From Porphyromonas loveana (GTDB taxonomy: Bacteria > Bacteroidota > Bacteroidia > Bacteroidales > Porphyromonadaceae), in NCBI RefSeq assembly GCF_003096695.1, contig NZ_QEKY01000010.1:17019-81018 (forward strand): DNA of 64,000 bases. Reading direction: 5' to 3'. This document shows positions 17,624-26,758 of this stretch, one piece after another. The notes below the pieces were generated by a model. It searched no databases. It saw only the letters and a program-made list of their open reading frames with translations, and was not told the origin of the DNA. The number at the start of each line of letters is the position of its first letter. Position 1 is the stretch's first letter. A program made the position numbers and the translations under genes.

Positions 17624-18145
17624 AACCTCTTCAATGAGGCTGATCCATGGCGTGAAGAGGCTTGGGCGATGATGCGCACAAGATCCGATCTGAACTTTTT
17701 TATGATTACGAAGCGCGTGGAACGAATCGCAGCATGTCTGCCCGCTGACTGGGGCAGTGCCTATGATCATGTGACGATAGGCTGCACCGTCGAGAGTCAG
17801 GCGCAGGCGGAGAAGCGTCTGCCGCTGTATAATCTGCTGCCGCTACGGTGCAAAACGCTAATCTGCGAGCCGCTTCTCTCTCCGATAGACCTCGCGCCCT
17901 ATCTGACGGGGGAGGTCGAGATGGTGGTCGTCGGTGGCGAGTCGGGCGAAGAAGCTCGCTCTTGTCATTTCGATTGGGTGATGGAGATCCGCGCCGCCTG
18001 CATAGCGTGCGGCGTATCGTTTGTCTTCAAACAAACGGGTGCCAACTTCGTGAAGGGTGGCAAACACTACCGAATCCCTCGTAAGCTGCAACAATCCCAA
18101 GCCCGTAAGGCCGCAATTGACTACCGCGTCGACTCAGAACTTTGA
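17624..18145 (+). pseudogene. DUF5131 gene, 3' fragment
   Basis: C-terminal part of the DUF5131 protein. The frame opens after a stop at 17621-17623 and reads NEADPWREEAWAMM, then RSDLNFFMITKRVERI, VTIGCTVESQAQAEKRLP, CEPLL and VVGGESGEEARSCHFDW, all conserved in the family. It continues the 5' fragment almost without loss of sequence. The internal ATG at 17669 could allow translation of a truncated protein, but without the Cys cluster this should not be functional in the family's sense. Confidence 0.8.
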
Positions 18146-18177
18146 TCTCTGGGCGGTCGATGCGGCATATAGACGTT

Positions 18178-18262
18178 GTTTCATAAGCTGTGAAACAACG
18201 GTTTCTGTGCTATGAAACAAGTGTTTCTTTAAGATGAAACTTTTGTTTCTTATAGAAGAAAC
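18178..18262. repeat. 22-bp periodic GAAAC/GTTTC array
   Basis: GAAAC occurs at 18192, 18214, 18236 and 18258 (22, 22, 22 bp apart) and GTTTC at 18178, 18201, 18223 and 18245 (23, 22, 22). Each full unit is GAAAC-4nt-GTTTC plus eight variable bases, so every unit can form a small hairpin. It fills the convergent gap between the DUF5131 3' fragment and DUF6078. There are no CRISPR-like unique spacers of proper length. Confidence 0.8.
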
Positions 18263-18306
18263 AAACCCAAACTTATAATAATTGGCGTGTCAAAGTGCTT
18301 CGGTGG

Positions 18307-18777
18307 TTACTTCCGAATCATTGGGCTCATGCTCTGAAATACGGGGATCATGGCATCGTAGCAGATGAGTTGGGGGTCGAGTCCTGCAGCGATGAAGCAG
18401 TGGCGTATATAGTTCTGTTCTTGCACGGTGATGTACCGCTCTTTGCGATGTATGCGATAATAGCTGTTCTTCCCGAAATATGAGAGGAGCTCTCGTTTGA
18501 TGCCGCGCGCGACGTCGTAAGGCAACCGGCTATAGAGATGTGTGATGCCGTGGGCATAGAACACGGGCTTTTGGTCGAGAAAGTTCGGACATGAGGGGAT
18601 GATCTCTGTGGCGGGGTTGGTGATAATCACTCTGGCGCATTTGCGCGCAACAATGCTTTCATAGGCCGAAGCGCGGAGGCAGCGGGCGCGCTGTGGGCAG
18701 TCGGTGCGCGGATAACAAACCATGAAGTCGCTATCGAGGCTCTCGAATCCGGTAATGGTGGTAGCGGGCTGGGGCAT
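18307..18777 (-). CDS. DUF6078 family protein
   Basis: 156 residues from the chosen ATG at 18777. Cysteine-containing N-terminal motif DFMVCYPRTDCPQRARCLRASAYE is typical of DUF6078 proteins of Bacteroidales, as is a C-terminal segment rich in aromatic and basic residues (YRIHRKERYITVQEQNYIRHCF). Function is unknown; the Cys pattern suggests metal binding. It starts 29 bases after bioA and is probably translated from the same mRNA. A longer GTG start within bioA is possible. Confidence 0.65.
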   Translation of the reverse strand: MPQPATTITGFESLDSDFMVCYPRTDCPQRARCLRASAYESIVARKCARVIITNPATEIIPSCPNFLDQKPVFYAHGITHLYSRLPYDVARGIKRELLSYFGKNSYYRIHRKERYITVQEQNYIRHCFIAAGLDPQLICYDAMIPVFQSMSPMIRK

Positions 18778-18806
18778 AATGGTGGTGATGGATGGGTGCA
18801 AGATAA

Positions 18807-20093
18807 TTACGGACACTCCTCGGCCAAAATGCGGAGGAGGCCGCCGGTAAGCCGGCTGAGATCGGCCGATTCTATGATGAAGGGCGGTTGCAGATAGCAA
18901 AGGCGGCCGAAGGGACGTATCCAGATGCCTGCCTCTACGAATCGGCGCTGGAGTGTAGCCATCGGGACGGGACGCTTCATTTCGATCACACCGATGGCTC
19001 CCAATACTCGCACGTTGGCTACACCCGAGAGCGTGACGGCGGGAGCCAACTCTTCACGCAATTGGGATTCGATACGGTTCACTCTTTCCTGCCACGGACT
19101 CTCCAGAAGTAGGCGGATGCTCTCAGCTGCGACGGCGCAAGCGAGTGGATTGCCCATGAAGGTGGGGCCGTGCATGAAGCATCCGGCCTCGCCCGAACAG
19201 ATGGTGTCGGCTATGGCGCGATGCGTAATGGTGGCAGAGAGGGTCATGTATCCGCCCGTCAAAGCTTTGCCTATGCACATGATGTCGGGTACGACGTCGG
19301 CATGAGCTTGCGCAAAGAGTTTGCCCGTGCGTCCGAATCCGGTGGCTATCTCGTCGAAGATGAGCAGCACGCCCGCCTGAGAACAGAGGCGGCGCGCTTC
19401 GACCAGATACTGCGGATGGTAAAAGTACATGCCGCCTGCTCCTTGTACGATGGGTTCCAAAATGAGAGCGGCAAGTTCGTCGCCTCTGGTGTCAAGGAGG
19501 TGGCGCAGTGGTTCCATGTCGTCGGCCATCCATTCGCCGTGGAAGCGCGAGGTCGGTTGCGGGAGAAAGTGTTGTATGGGCAGGGCGCCGGAGAAGATGC
19601 CGTGCATACCTGTCGTGGGGTCACATACGCTCATGGCATGCCATGTGTCGCCGTGATAACCTGAGCGTATCGTGGCGAATCGGGTGCGACCTTGGCAGCC
19701 GTGAGCCTGATGATACTGGAGGGCCATCTTCATCGCCACTTCTACAGCGACCGAACCGCTGTCGGCATAGAAGATGGTGTCCAGTCCCGCGGGCAATATG
19801 CCGAGGAGAAGCTCGGCCAGTTCGACGGCGGGGCTATGCGTAAGCCCTCCGAACATGACGTGACTCATCCGACTGAGCTGCAGCTCGGCTGCGGCATTGA
19901 GCCGTGGGTGATTGTAGCCATGGATGGCAGCCCACCAAGAGCTCATGCCATCAACAAGTTCGCGCCCGTCTTCCAGATAGATGCGCACTCCTTCGGCGCG
20001 GCGGACGGGGTAAACGGGTAGGGGGTCGATCGTCGATGTATAAGGATGCCAGAGGTGCTGACGATCTATGTGGAGCATTTCTTCAGTGGTCAT
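18807..20093 (-). CDS. bioA: adenosylmethionine-8-amino-7-oxononanoate aminotransferase
   Basis: PLP enzyme of biotin synthesis that converts 7-keto-8-aminopelargonate to 7,8-diaminopelargonate using SAM as amino donor. 428 residues, the BioA length. Visible: LWHPYTS near the N-terminus, [16 protein letters not shown] (substrate pocket), [29 protein letters not shown] (Asp for the PLP ring) and GKALTGGYM with the PLP-binding Lys. It overlaps bioB by 11 bases on the same strand, so translation is likely coupled. bioF, bioC and bioD are not in this window. Confidence 0.95.
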   Translation of the reverse strand: MTTEEMLHIDRQHLWHPYTSTIDPLPVYPVRRAEGVRIYLEDGRELVDGMSSWWAAIHGYNHPRLNAAAELQLSRMSHVMFGGLTHSPAVELAELLLGILPAGLDTIFYADSGSVAVEVAMKMALQYHQAHGCQGRTRFATIRSGYHGDTWHAMSVCDPTTGMHGIFSGALPIQHFLPQPTSRFHGEWMADDMEPLRHLLDTRGDELAALILEPIVQGAGGMYFYHPQYLVEARRLCSQAGVLLIFDEIATGFGRTGKLFAQAHADVVPDIMCIGKALTGGYMTLSATITHRAIADTICSGEAGCFMHGPTFMGNPLACAVAAESIRLLLESPWQERVNRIESQLREELAPAVTLSGVANVRVLGAIGVIEMKRPVPMATLQRRFVEAGIWIRPFGRLCYLQPPFIIESADLSRLTGGLLRILAEECP

Positions 20094-21075
20094 AGCTTAC
20101 TTCCCAGTCAGTTTGGTTCGTTACTCTCATGCCGCAGGTGCGTGCAAGTTCCATGTCTTCGGCAGCTTTGCTGCCTGTGGTGGTGAGGAGGTCGCCCGTA
20201 ATGGCGGCGTTGATGCCGATGTGGATGGCTTTGCGCTGTACCTCGGGGCTGAGTTGTGCCCTACCGCCGGAGAAGCGGAGGAAAGCGCGAGGATTGATCA
20301 GGCGGAAGAGGGCTACCGTGGTGAGGTATTCCTCCTCTGTCAAGGGGGGAGTATGCTCCAACGGAGTGCCTGCAATGGGCTGGAGTATGTTGATGGGGAT
20401 GGAGTAAACATCTATGCTGCGGAGGAAGAAGGCAAACTCTATCCGCTGCTCCATGCTCTCGCCCATGCCGATAATGCCGCCGCTGCAGACGCGCATTCCT
20501 ACCCGACGCGCTGCGCGAATGGTGTCGAGTTTCTCGTCCTGGGTATGGGTGCTGCAAAGGGTGGGGAAGAAGCTCGGAGCTGTCTCCATATTGCAATGGT
20601 AGGTAGTGACACCATGATCGAAGAGGATCTGCAGCTTCTCCTCGGAGAGCAATCCCAAGGAAGCGCAGCACTTGATGTCGGTCTTTTCCTTGATGGCGCG
20701 GTAGCTTGCCGCCATCCGGTGTATTTCGGCCATGGAGGCTGTGCGTCCGCTGGCGACGAGGGAGAAGCGACCGATGCCTTGTCGGCGATTGTATTCGGCC
20801 TGCTCGGCGCAGATCTCGGGGGAGAGGAGTCCGTACTTTTCTATCGTGGTGGCATAATGGCGGCTTTGGGCGCACCACTTGCAGTCCTCCGGACAGTTGC
20901 CACTCTTGGCGTTGATGATGGAACAGGTGTCGAAGGCATCGCCCATGAAATGTCGGGTGATCCTATGAGCTGCTTCGTATAGTTCTTCTTTGTGGGGTGT
21001 GGCGGCGAGTAGGAGTGCTTCCTCGAGAGTCAGCGCACTGCCGTCTATCAGTCTTTTTTCGATCGTCTGAATCAT
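20083..21075 (-). CDS. bioB: biotin synthase
   Basis: Radical-SAM enzyme that inserts sulfur into dethiobiotin. 330 residues from the ATG at 21075. Motifs: [18 protein letters not shown], with the CxxxCxxC that binds the 4Fe-4S cluster, YNMETAP-type helix ([10 protein letters not shown]), and [13 protein letters not shown]. An in-frame ATG at 21111 is rejected, because the -7 box at 21118-21125 puts transcription start there. It is the first gene of the bioB-bioA-DUF6078 unit. Confidence 0.95.
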   Translation of the reverse strand: MIQTIEKRLIDGSALTLEEALLLAATPHKEELYEAAHRITRHFMGDAFDTCSIINAKSGNCPEDCKWCAQSRHYATTIEKYGLLSPEICAEQAEYNRRQGIGRFSLVASGRTASMAEIHRMAASYRAIKEKTDIKCCASLGLLSEEKLQILFDHGVTTYHCNMETAPSFFPTLCSTHTQDEKLDTIRAARRVGMRVCSGGIIGMGESMEQRIEFAFFLRSIDVYSIPINILQPIAGTPLEHTPPLTEEEYLTTVALFRLINPRAFLRFSGGRAQLSPEVQRKAIHIGINAAITGDLLTTTGSKAAEDMELARTCGMRVTNQTDWEVSYDH

Positions 21076-21117
21076 ATGTGGAGGTGTGGTGCAGGGGCTG
21101 TGTCGCTGCACGCGCTA

Positions 21118-21125
21118 CAAAAATA
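21118..21125 (-). promoter_or_regulatory. -7 box for the bioB operon
   Basis: TATTTTTG on the minus strand, 43 bases upstream of the chosen bioB start. Confidence 0.5.
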
Positions 21126-21144
21126 GGAAGAAGACGGGTCAAAA

Positions 21145-21179
21145 AGAAAGAAAAAGCTGCCCCATTCCAATGAGGCAGC
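21145..21179 (-). terminator. terminator after the peptide transporter
   Basis: Read on the minus strand: GGCTGCC and GGGGCAGC arms around GGAAT, followed by CTTTTTC. It sits just beyond the POT transporter stop. Confidence 0.7.
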
Positions 21180-21210
21180 CTTTCAAAAGGTGAGGAGATA
21201 GGTGCGTGTA

Positions 21211-22743
21211 TTACTTCGCTACGCGCTCCAACCACTTGACCATGGCGAGCATCGTGAACATCGAAATGAAGCAAGCTGTAACAAATACCGCCCATGTAGC
21301 CCAGATGGGAATGTTCTCGTACATGATGGTACCGATGATAAGCAGCTGATTGCCGAGGGCTGTAGCACCGAGCCAGCAACCCTGCATTACGGCCTGTAGG
21401 TGGGGAGGAGCTACCTTGGACACGAACGAAAGACCGAGCGGGCTGATAAACAGCTCAGCAATGGTGAGGATCAGATACGTACCGATGAGAAGGAAAGGAG
21501 TCACACGCTGTGCAGTAGTAAGACCTCCCATGGCTTCACGTTCAGCAGAAGTAGGCAGACCCATTGAACCTAATGTCATGACGATAAAGGCAACAGCGGC
21601 GATACCCATACCAATGGCAATCTTCTTGGGGGTAGAAGGCTCGATACCCTTAGCACGCAGCCAACCGAAAAGACCGATGACGATAGGAGTAAGGAATACA
21701 ACAAAGAACGGATTGAACGACTGGAAAATCTCGGCTCCCTTAATGCTGGTGAAGCCAAGGTCAATGTTGATCATACTCAAGTCCGTGTAGTCATTGGCGA
21801 AGAATGTCAGTGTAACACCATTCTGGTGGAAAGAGAACCAGAAGAAGATAACTACTGCAAATACGGCAAAGAGGGCATAGATGCGCTGACGGATCTCAGA
21901 TGAGCTCATCTGTACCTCAGCTTTTTGTGCATCAGTAGCTACAGCCTTCATGCTGGGATCGGGCAATTTCTTCTTATTGGCAATATAGATGGCAATAGAA
22001 ATCAACATGGCTACGATGGCTGCTGCAAAAGCATAGTGGAAGCCCGTGTTGAAGATATTGAGGTATTCATGGGCGAAAGCTGTGAAGTCTGTTACTGTCC
22101 CGCCGCTTACTTCGCCGGCAATACGCTTGAAAGTCTCAGAGGCTTCGGGCGTGATAGTGCCGTTAATGTACTTGTGACACAGAGCAGGTAGGTCTGGATC
22201 GTACTCAAAACCGTGACGCTGTACCCATCCATTACGGATACCGGTAGCAATCATTGGTGCAAAAAGAGCACCGACATTGATGAACATATAGAAAATCTGG
22301 AAGCCGGTGTCGCGCTTATCTGAGTATTGGGGATCATCATACATCTGACCTACAACAGCCTGCAAGTTACCCTTGAAGAGGCCATTACCAAAAGCAATGA
22401 CAAAGAGTCCTACGCAGGTAAGCGTGAGGTAGAGCGCGAAGTTGGGTACCGGCGTCGGCGTCGGGATCGCGATCATGGCATAACCAAACGTCATGAGGAT
22501 GAGACCGGCGAAGATTGTGCCCTTGTATTTCTTAGTCTTATCTGCGATGAAACCTCCTGCCAAAGCGAGGAGATAGATCAGCGCATAGAACGTAGAATAA
22601 ATGATGGTGGATTGCGTCTTTTCAAGACCGAACTTGGTAACCAAGAACAGCGACAGAATAGCCATCATAATGTAGAAACCGAAGCGTTCGCCCATGTTTG
22701 ACAAGGCGGCTCCAATTAGTCCTTTAGGATGCTTGTTTAGCAT
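21211..22743 (-). CDS. proton-dependent peptide transporter (POT/PTR family)
   Basis: Inner membrane symporter of 510 residues that imports di- and tripeptides with protons. It begins HPKGLIGAALSNMGERFGFYIMMAIL, the conserved ExxER-type first helix of the POT family, and has the FYxxINxG motif (FYMFINVGALFAP) in helix 5 region. About 12-14 membrane helices are visible, with a charged loop near residue 260. In a peptide-fermenting organism this is a main nutrient route. It lies 21 bases after the DUF4831 gene on the same strand. Confidence 0.92.
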   Translation of the reverse strand: MLNKHPKGLIGAALSNMGERFGFYIMMAILSLFLVTKFGLEKTQSTIIYSTFYALIYLLALAGGFIADKTKKYKGTIFAGLILMTFGYAMIAIPTPTPVPNFALYLTLTCVGLFVIAFGNGLFKGNLQAVVGQMYDDPQYSDKRDTGFQIFYMFINVGALFAPMIATGIRNGWVQRHGFEYDPDLPALCHKYINGTITPEASETFKRIAGEVSGGTVTDFTAFAHEYLNIFNTGFHYAFAAAIVAMLISIAIYIANKKKLPDPSMKAVATDAQKAEVQMSSSEIRQRIYALFAVFAVVIFFWFSFHQNGVTLTFFANDYTDLSMINIDLGFTSIKGAEIFQSFNPFFVVFLTPIVIGLFGWLRAKGIEPSTPKKIAIGMGIAAVAFIVMTLGSMGLPTSAEREAMGGLTTAQRVTPFLLIGTYLILTIAELFISPLGLSFVSKVAPPHLQAVMQGCWLGATALGNQLLIIGTIMYENIPIWATWAVFVTACFISMFTMLAMVKWLERVAK

Positions 22744-22764
22744 AAGAGTTTGTTTTTGGGTTGA

Positions 22765-23865
22765 TTATTGATTGTTTTCATTTATCTGACGAATAGCTCC
22801 TGTGTGCTCATCGAAGACGACACGAATGGCGTGGCCTTTGTCGCGGAACATTTTGGGAGCTAAGGCCTGTCTGCGGCCATATTGTGTAACGGGAAGCACT
22901 TCATTGAAGAGCATTCCTCTATTATATGTGAGAGTGATACGAGCCGATCCGGGTAGGTTATAGACAATGCCTTTGAGGTTCTTCTCGTGTTTGGCAGCTT
23001 CTTTCTCGTCCATCTCCGGGGCTTTGTCGATAGCGCGGAGGCTGAAGGTGACTGGCTCTCCTGAGAGATCGTCTGAATCTACCACGCCTCTGAGGGGAGA
23101 GAAGCGGAAGAGTATTTGCTCGTTTACATTGTCTTTGGGCTCAATAGTCCATGAACGTTCTTCCCAAGTGATTTCCTCTTTTCCATAGAACAAGGCAAGC
23201 AGAGCGGCCTCTTGTGCTTTGAGCTCTTGAGTCATGAGCTGCAAGGCTGCTCCGTCTTTAGGCATATTCTCAGTCTGACCGGTGAGTATGTCCATCAAAC
23301 TCTCTCGGATACGAAAGACTTGTGCAGCGGCTATCTCGGCTTGTTTCGCTTTCGTGCCGGCTACCATGTACTCTTGTGGAAGTGCTGCTGTTCTGTCCGA
23401 GGCGAGCTGTGCAGTAGGAAGATGGAAGATGGTGTCGGGACAAGGGGTGGGAAGGTCTTGACGATCAGCGTTGATGCCAACAAGAATACCTCTGCGATTG
23501 AGGGTGATGAAGTCGGCGACAGTGCCTGAGCGGAAATCTACGATGTACTCGTTGTCGAAGTCGGGGATGCCGATGGATTGAGCGATCGCTCTGCCCAAAC
23601 GATACCGGCTGCTTACTTCTCCGTTAGCTTCTTGGCCAAAGTATCTCTTGGCGTAGGAGTATAATTCTCCAGGTTGGTGATTGATGCGTTCTATTTGTGC
23701 CCGCACGACGATGCGTGTCTGTGGAAGGGCATAGACGATCCCTTCTCCATTGTAGCGTACAGGCTCATAGGAAGCAACATTGGTTTGTGCCTTGACAGCT
23801 CCTATATTTAGGAATATGGTAGGCAACAGTAGCTTGATTAAAACAGTCTGCGCGGACATTGTCAA
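22765..23865 (-). CDS. DUF4831 family exported protein
   Basis: 366 residues with an N-terminal signal peptide (LIKLLLPTIFLNIGAVKAQ), so exported to periplasm or envelope. The sequence ALPQTRIVVRAQIERI and the later YNLPGSARITLTYNRGMLF fit DUF4831, an uncharacterised Bacteroidetes family. It is upstream of, and close to, the POT transporter, so the two are probably co-transcribed; a link to peptide use is inference only. The -7 box lies about 14 bases before the ATG, so the leader is very short and the second ATG (codon 3) is an alternative start. Confidence 0.78.
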   Translation of the reverse strand: MTMSAQTVLIKLLLPTIFLNIGAVKAQTNVASYEPVRYNGEGIVYALPQTRIVVRAQIERINHQPGELYSYAKRYFGQEANGEVSSRYRLGRAIAQSIGIPDFDNEYIVDFRSGTVADFITLNRRGILVGINADRQDLPTPCPDTIFHLPTAQLASDRTAALPQEYMVAGTKAKQAEIAAAQVFRIRESLMDILTGQTENMPKDGAALQLMTQELKAQEAALLALFYGKEEITWEERSWTIEPKDNVNEQILFRFSPLRGVVDSDDLSGEPVTFSLRAIDKAPEMDEKEAAKHEKNLKGIVYNLPGSARITLTYNRGMLFNEVLPVTQYGRRQALAPKMFRDKGHAIRVVFDEHTGAIRQINENNQ

Positions 23866-23878
23866 ATAACTTTGATTG

Positions 23879-23886
23879 CAAAGCTA
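23879..23886 (-). promoter_or_regulatory. -7 box for the DUF4831-POT operon
   Basis: TAGCTTTG on the minus strand fits TAnnTTTG. Confidence 0.55.
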
Positions 23887-24020
23887 CATTATTTTTACTG
23901 AATCTAAAACAGAATTTAGCTCTAAAACCTCTATATTATTAGGCATAAGTGATATAAATCAATCCAAACACGAATCTTAATGCCTATTCTTTCTCCCATA
24001 AATCAGTACTCGAAAAAGGA

Positions 24021-24062
24021 CAAAAAGAAAGGCGACTCTGTGCCATTACGCACAGAGCCGCC
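24021..24062 (-). terminator. terminator of the 2-oxoacid oxidoreductase operon
   Basis: GGCGACTCTGTGC pairs with GCACAGAGCCGCC (one mismatch); on the minus strand it is followed by a TTTCTTTTTG run. Confidence 0.8.
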
Positions 24063-24101
24063 TCCTTATTAGTATGTCAAGGGTGTTTTAACCCTACATG
24101 A

Positions 24102-24647
24102 TTAGTCTATCTTTTTGATGATCTCCATGCCACGTTGGATGGCCTGTTCGTTCATCGGGATGAGTTTGTGGTGACGTTCGGGCAGCGTTTTCTTCAGACC
24201 CTTGATCACGCTCTCGATCTTAACCATGGGAGCAACCTTCAGAACACCACCGAGAACGATCATGTTGAAAGCCTTCTGATTGCCCATACGCAGAGATTCC
24301 TGCGTAGCATCCACTTCATAGATCTGGATATCGTCGCGCTTGTGCTTGAGAACGATGCTGTCAGGATCGTATACCAAGATACCTCCCTTCTTTACACGCG
24401 GCTCAAACTTGTCCAATGAAGGTTGGTTGAGAACGATTACGATGTCATACTCGTTGACAACTGGAGAGCTTACTTGCTCGTCGCTCACAATAACCGTTAC
24501 GTTGGAGGTACCACCACGCTGTTCGGGTCCGTAAGAAGGCATCCAAGATACCTCTTTGTCTTCCATCAAACCTGAGTAAGCCAGAATCTTACCCATTGAG
24601 AGAACTCCCTGTCCTCCGAATCCTGCAATTACAATTTCGTAAGTCAT
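24102..24647 (-). CDS. 2-oxoacid:ferredoxin oxidoreductase, gamma subunit
   Basis: 181 residues of the KorC/VorC gamma type, which contributes CoA-binding surface to the oxidoreductase complex. The start EIVIAGFGGQGVLSMGKILAYSG is the family hallmark, followed by PSYGPEQRGGTSNVTVIVSD. Last gene of the five-gene operon; a strong terminator lies 40 bases beyond its stop. The complex oxidatively decarboxylates a 2-oxoacid to acyl-CoA, giving electrons to ferredoxin. Confidence 0.92.
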   Translation of the reverse strand: MTYEIVIAGFGGQGVLSMGKILAYSGLMEDKEVSWMPSYGPEQRGGTSNVTVIVSDEQVSSPVVNEYDIVIVLNQPSLDKFEPRVKKGGILVYDPDSIVLKHKRDDIQIYEVDATQESLRMGNQKAFNMIVLGGVLKVAPMVKIESVIKGLKKTLPERHHKLIPMNEQAIQRGMEIIKKID

Positions 24648-24675
24648 GATGCTTTTCTGTTTTTGTTTGAATGGA

Positions 24676-25440
24676 TTAGTCGATATTCTTGAGGTCTCCC
24701 AAAGTATACTTCTGGGTCATGTTCTCCATCATCCAATCGTTGGATGCAGCCGGGCTCATCTTCCATCCTGTGTTACAAGTGGATACGATCTCTACAACAG
24801 AAGTACCCTTTCTGTTCATGGAGTTCTCGAAAGCCTTCTGGATCATCTTCTTGGTCTTACGAACGGCTGCTGCGTTGTGTACAGTCTGACGTGTCACGAG
24901 ACAAGTTCCATCGAGTAGAGCCAACAAATCGGCGATTTTCAAGGGATAACCGTTCAATTCCACATTTCTTCCTTGAGGACAAGTAGCCGTAGCCATACCT
25001 TCAAGCGTAGTAGGAGCCATCTGACCTCCTGTCATACCGTAGATGCCATTGTTGATGAAGATGATAGCGATGTTCTCGCCGCGGTTAGCCGCGTGAATCG
25101 TCTCAGCAGTACCGATGGCAGCCAAGTCACCATCACCTTGGTAGGTAAATACGAGCTTAGAGGGGTTCAGACGTTTTACTGCAGTGGCCAGAGCAGGTGC
25201 ACGACCGTGTGCAGCTTCTTGCCAGTCAATGTCGAGATAGCGGTATGCGAATACTGAGCATCCTACGGGAGCAATACCGATGGCTTCTTCAGTCAAGCCC
25301 ATTTCTTCAATTACTTCGGCAATGAGTTTGTGTACAACACCGTGGCTACAACCCGGACAGTAGTGCATGTCCGTATCGTTCATCAGGTTCGGCTTAGCGT
25401 AAACCAGATTCTCCGGTTTGATAATATCGTTGATTTCCAT
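24676..25440 (-). CDS. 2-oxoacid:ferredoxin oxidoreductase, beta subunit (TPP-binding)
   Basis: 254-residue thiamine-pyrophosphate subunit. Visible: the CPGCSHG start motif, and the TPP/Mg motif YQGDGDLAAIGTAETIH...IFINNGIYGMTGGQ. It corresponds to KorB/VorA-type beta subunits. It lies 28 bases before the gamma gene and 16 bases after the small membrane protein gene. Together with alpha, gamma and the ferredoxin subunit it forms a complete heterotetrameric-type enzyme. The 2-oxoacid (2-oxoglutarate or branched-chain 2-oxoacid) cannot be fixed from sequence. Confidence 0.93.
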   Translation of the reverse strand: MEINDIIKPENLVYAKPNLMNDTDMHYCPGCSHGVVHKLIAEVIEEMGLTEEAIGIAPVGCSVFAYRYLDIDWQEAAHGRAPALATAVKRLNPSKLVFTYQGDGDLAAIGTAETIHAANRGENIAIIFINNGIYGMTGGQMAPTTLEGMATATCPQGRNVELNGYPLKIADLLALLDGTCLVTRQTVHNAAAVRKTKKMIQKAFENSMNRKGTSVVEIVSTCNTGWKMSPAASNDWMMENMTQKYTLGDLKNID

Positions 25441-25456
25441 TGTGATAACTGTATTA

Positions 25457-25636
25457 TTAGCGTTTGAAAGATCTCATGAAATAACTGGCTAACCTGACAC
25501 CTATTGCCAAAAATCCGGGTACTAAGTACAGCCACCTCTGTTCTGTCTGCTTAAACAGCAGGAAGAAAACCAAAGTGAGTACCAGTAGGATATAAAAGGC
25601 TACGGTCAGTATGCCGTTGACTTTCTTGATATTCAT
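25457..25636 (-). CDS. 59-residue membrane protein within the oxidoreductase operon
   Basis: An ATG at 25634-25636 opens a 59-codon frame reading NIKKVNGILTVAFYILLVL, then a hydrophobic stretch, a KQTEQRW turn, a second hydrophobic segment (LYLVPGFLAIGVRLA) and a basic tail ending MRSFKR. Two membrane helices in a hairpin are likely. It fills the gap between alpha (stop at 25653) and beta (start at 25440), spaced 16 bases from each, so it is co-transcribed. I do not recognise a family. It might anchor the cytosolic complex at the membrane; that is inference. Confidence 0.7.
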   Translation of the reverse strand: MNIKKVNGILTVAFYILLVLTLVFFLLFKQTEQRWLYLVPGFLAIGVRLASYFMRSFKR

Positions 25637-25652
25637 CCTCTGACTATATTCT

Positions 25653-26738
25653 CTACTTATTGATTACTTTCTCTTTGAGTGCTTGTAGAACCTCATCCGG
25701 AGAGAAGAGCATACCACCCATACGGCCATAATGCTCTACAGGAACTTTGCCATTAACAGCGAGACGTACGTCTTCTACCATCTGACCGGCATTCAATTCA
25801 GCAACGAGGAATCCCTTAGCACGTTCGGCCAACTTGGCGATCTCTTTCGTCGGGAAAGGCCACAGAGTGATCGGGCGGAGAATACCTACTTTGATTCCTT
25901 CGGCACGAGCAAGCTGTACAGTCTTGTTACAGATACGTGCCGATGAACCGAATGCTACGAGGATGTAGTCAGCATCATCTGTCATGTATTCAGAGAAACG
26001 TACTTCGTTCGCTTCGATTTCGGCATACTTCTTCTGGAAACGGAGGTTGTTCTGTTCCATAACAGCCGAGTCGAGCTCAAGAGATGTGATAATATTCGGT
26101 TTGCGACCACCCTTACGGCCGAGTGTAGCCCAAGGACATTGTTCGCGGATTTCGTCTTCTGTACGACGCTTTTTGAAAGGAGGTAATACCACTTTTTCCA
26201 TCATCTGACCGATGATACCGTCAGAGAGGATGAGTGCTGGGTTGCGATACTTGAAAGCAAGCTCCAAGCCCAAACCTACGTGGTCCACCATTTCTTGTAC
26301 AGAGTTGGGTGCCAATGTGATTAGACGATAGTCACCGTGACCACCACCTTTTACTGACTGGAAGTAGTCGGCTTGTCCTGGTTGGATTGTACCCAGACCA
26401 GGGCCACCACGCATTACGTTTACGATCAAACAAGGAAGTTCTGCACCGGCGCAATAGCTCACACCTTCTTGCTTGAGACTCATACCAGGGCTGGAAGAAG
26501 AGGTCATAACCATCTTACCACAGCTGGCACCGCCGTATACCATGTTGATGGCAGCGACTTCGCTCTCTGCTTGCAAAACAACCATACCGGTCGTGTCCCA
26601 TGGATGCTCTTCCATGAGCGTTTCCATTACTTCAGACTGAGGAGTGATAGGATAACCAAAGTATCCGTCCACGCCATTACGTATTGCCGAGTGTGCAAGG
26701 GCTTCATTGCCCTTCATCAGCCTTATTTCTTCTGACAT
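25653..26738 (-). CDS. 2-oxoacid:ferredoxin oxidoreductase, alpha subunit
   Basis: 361 residues from the ATG at 26738 (SEEIRLMKGNEALAHSAIRNGVDGYFGYPITPQSEV), which is the conserved start of VorB/KorA-type subunits. An earlier in-frame ATG at 26822 falls inside the ferredoxin gene and is rejected. Further motifs: SSPGMSLKQEGVSYC and RGGPGLGTIQPGQADY. This subunit carries the substrate side of the active site. It follows the ferredoxin subunit by 20 bases. Public annotation often calls such genes 3-methyl-2-oxobutanoate dehydrogenase, but 2-oxoglutarate is also possible. Confidence 0.92.
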   Translation of the reverse strand: MSEEIRLMKGNEALAHSAIRNGVDGYFGYPITPQSEVMETLMEEHPWDTTGMVVLQAESEVAAINMVYGGASCGKMVMTSSSSPGMSLKQEGVSYCAGAELPCLIVNVMRGGPGLGTIQPGQADYFQSVKGGGHGDYRLITLAPNSVQEMVDHVGLGLELAFKYRNPALILSDGIIGQMMEKVVLPPFKKRRTEDEIREQCPWATLGRKGGRKPNIITSLELDSAVMEQNNLRFQKKYAEIEANEVRFSEYMTDDADYILVAFGSSARICNKTVQLARAEGIKVGILRPITLWPFPTKEIAKLAERAKGFLVAELNAGQMVEDVRLAVNGKVPVEHYGRMGGMLFSPDEVLQALKEKVINK

Positions 26739-26758
26739 ATTTTCTTCTCTGTTTTTTA

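Noticed and set aside
20068..20982. 304-codon plus-strand frame over bioB
   Set aside because: Antisense shadow of bioB, which has all radical-SAM motifs in the other strand.
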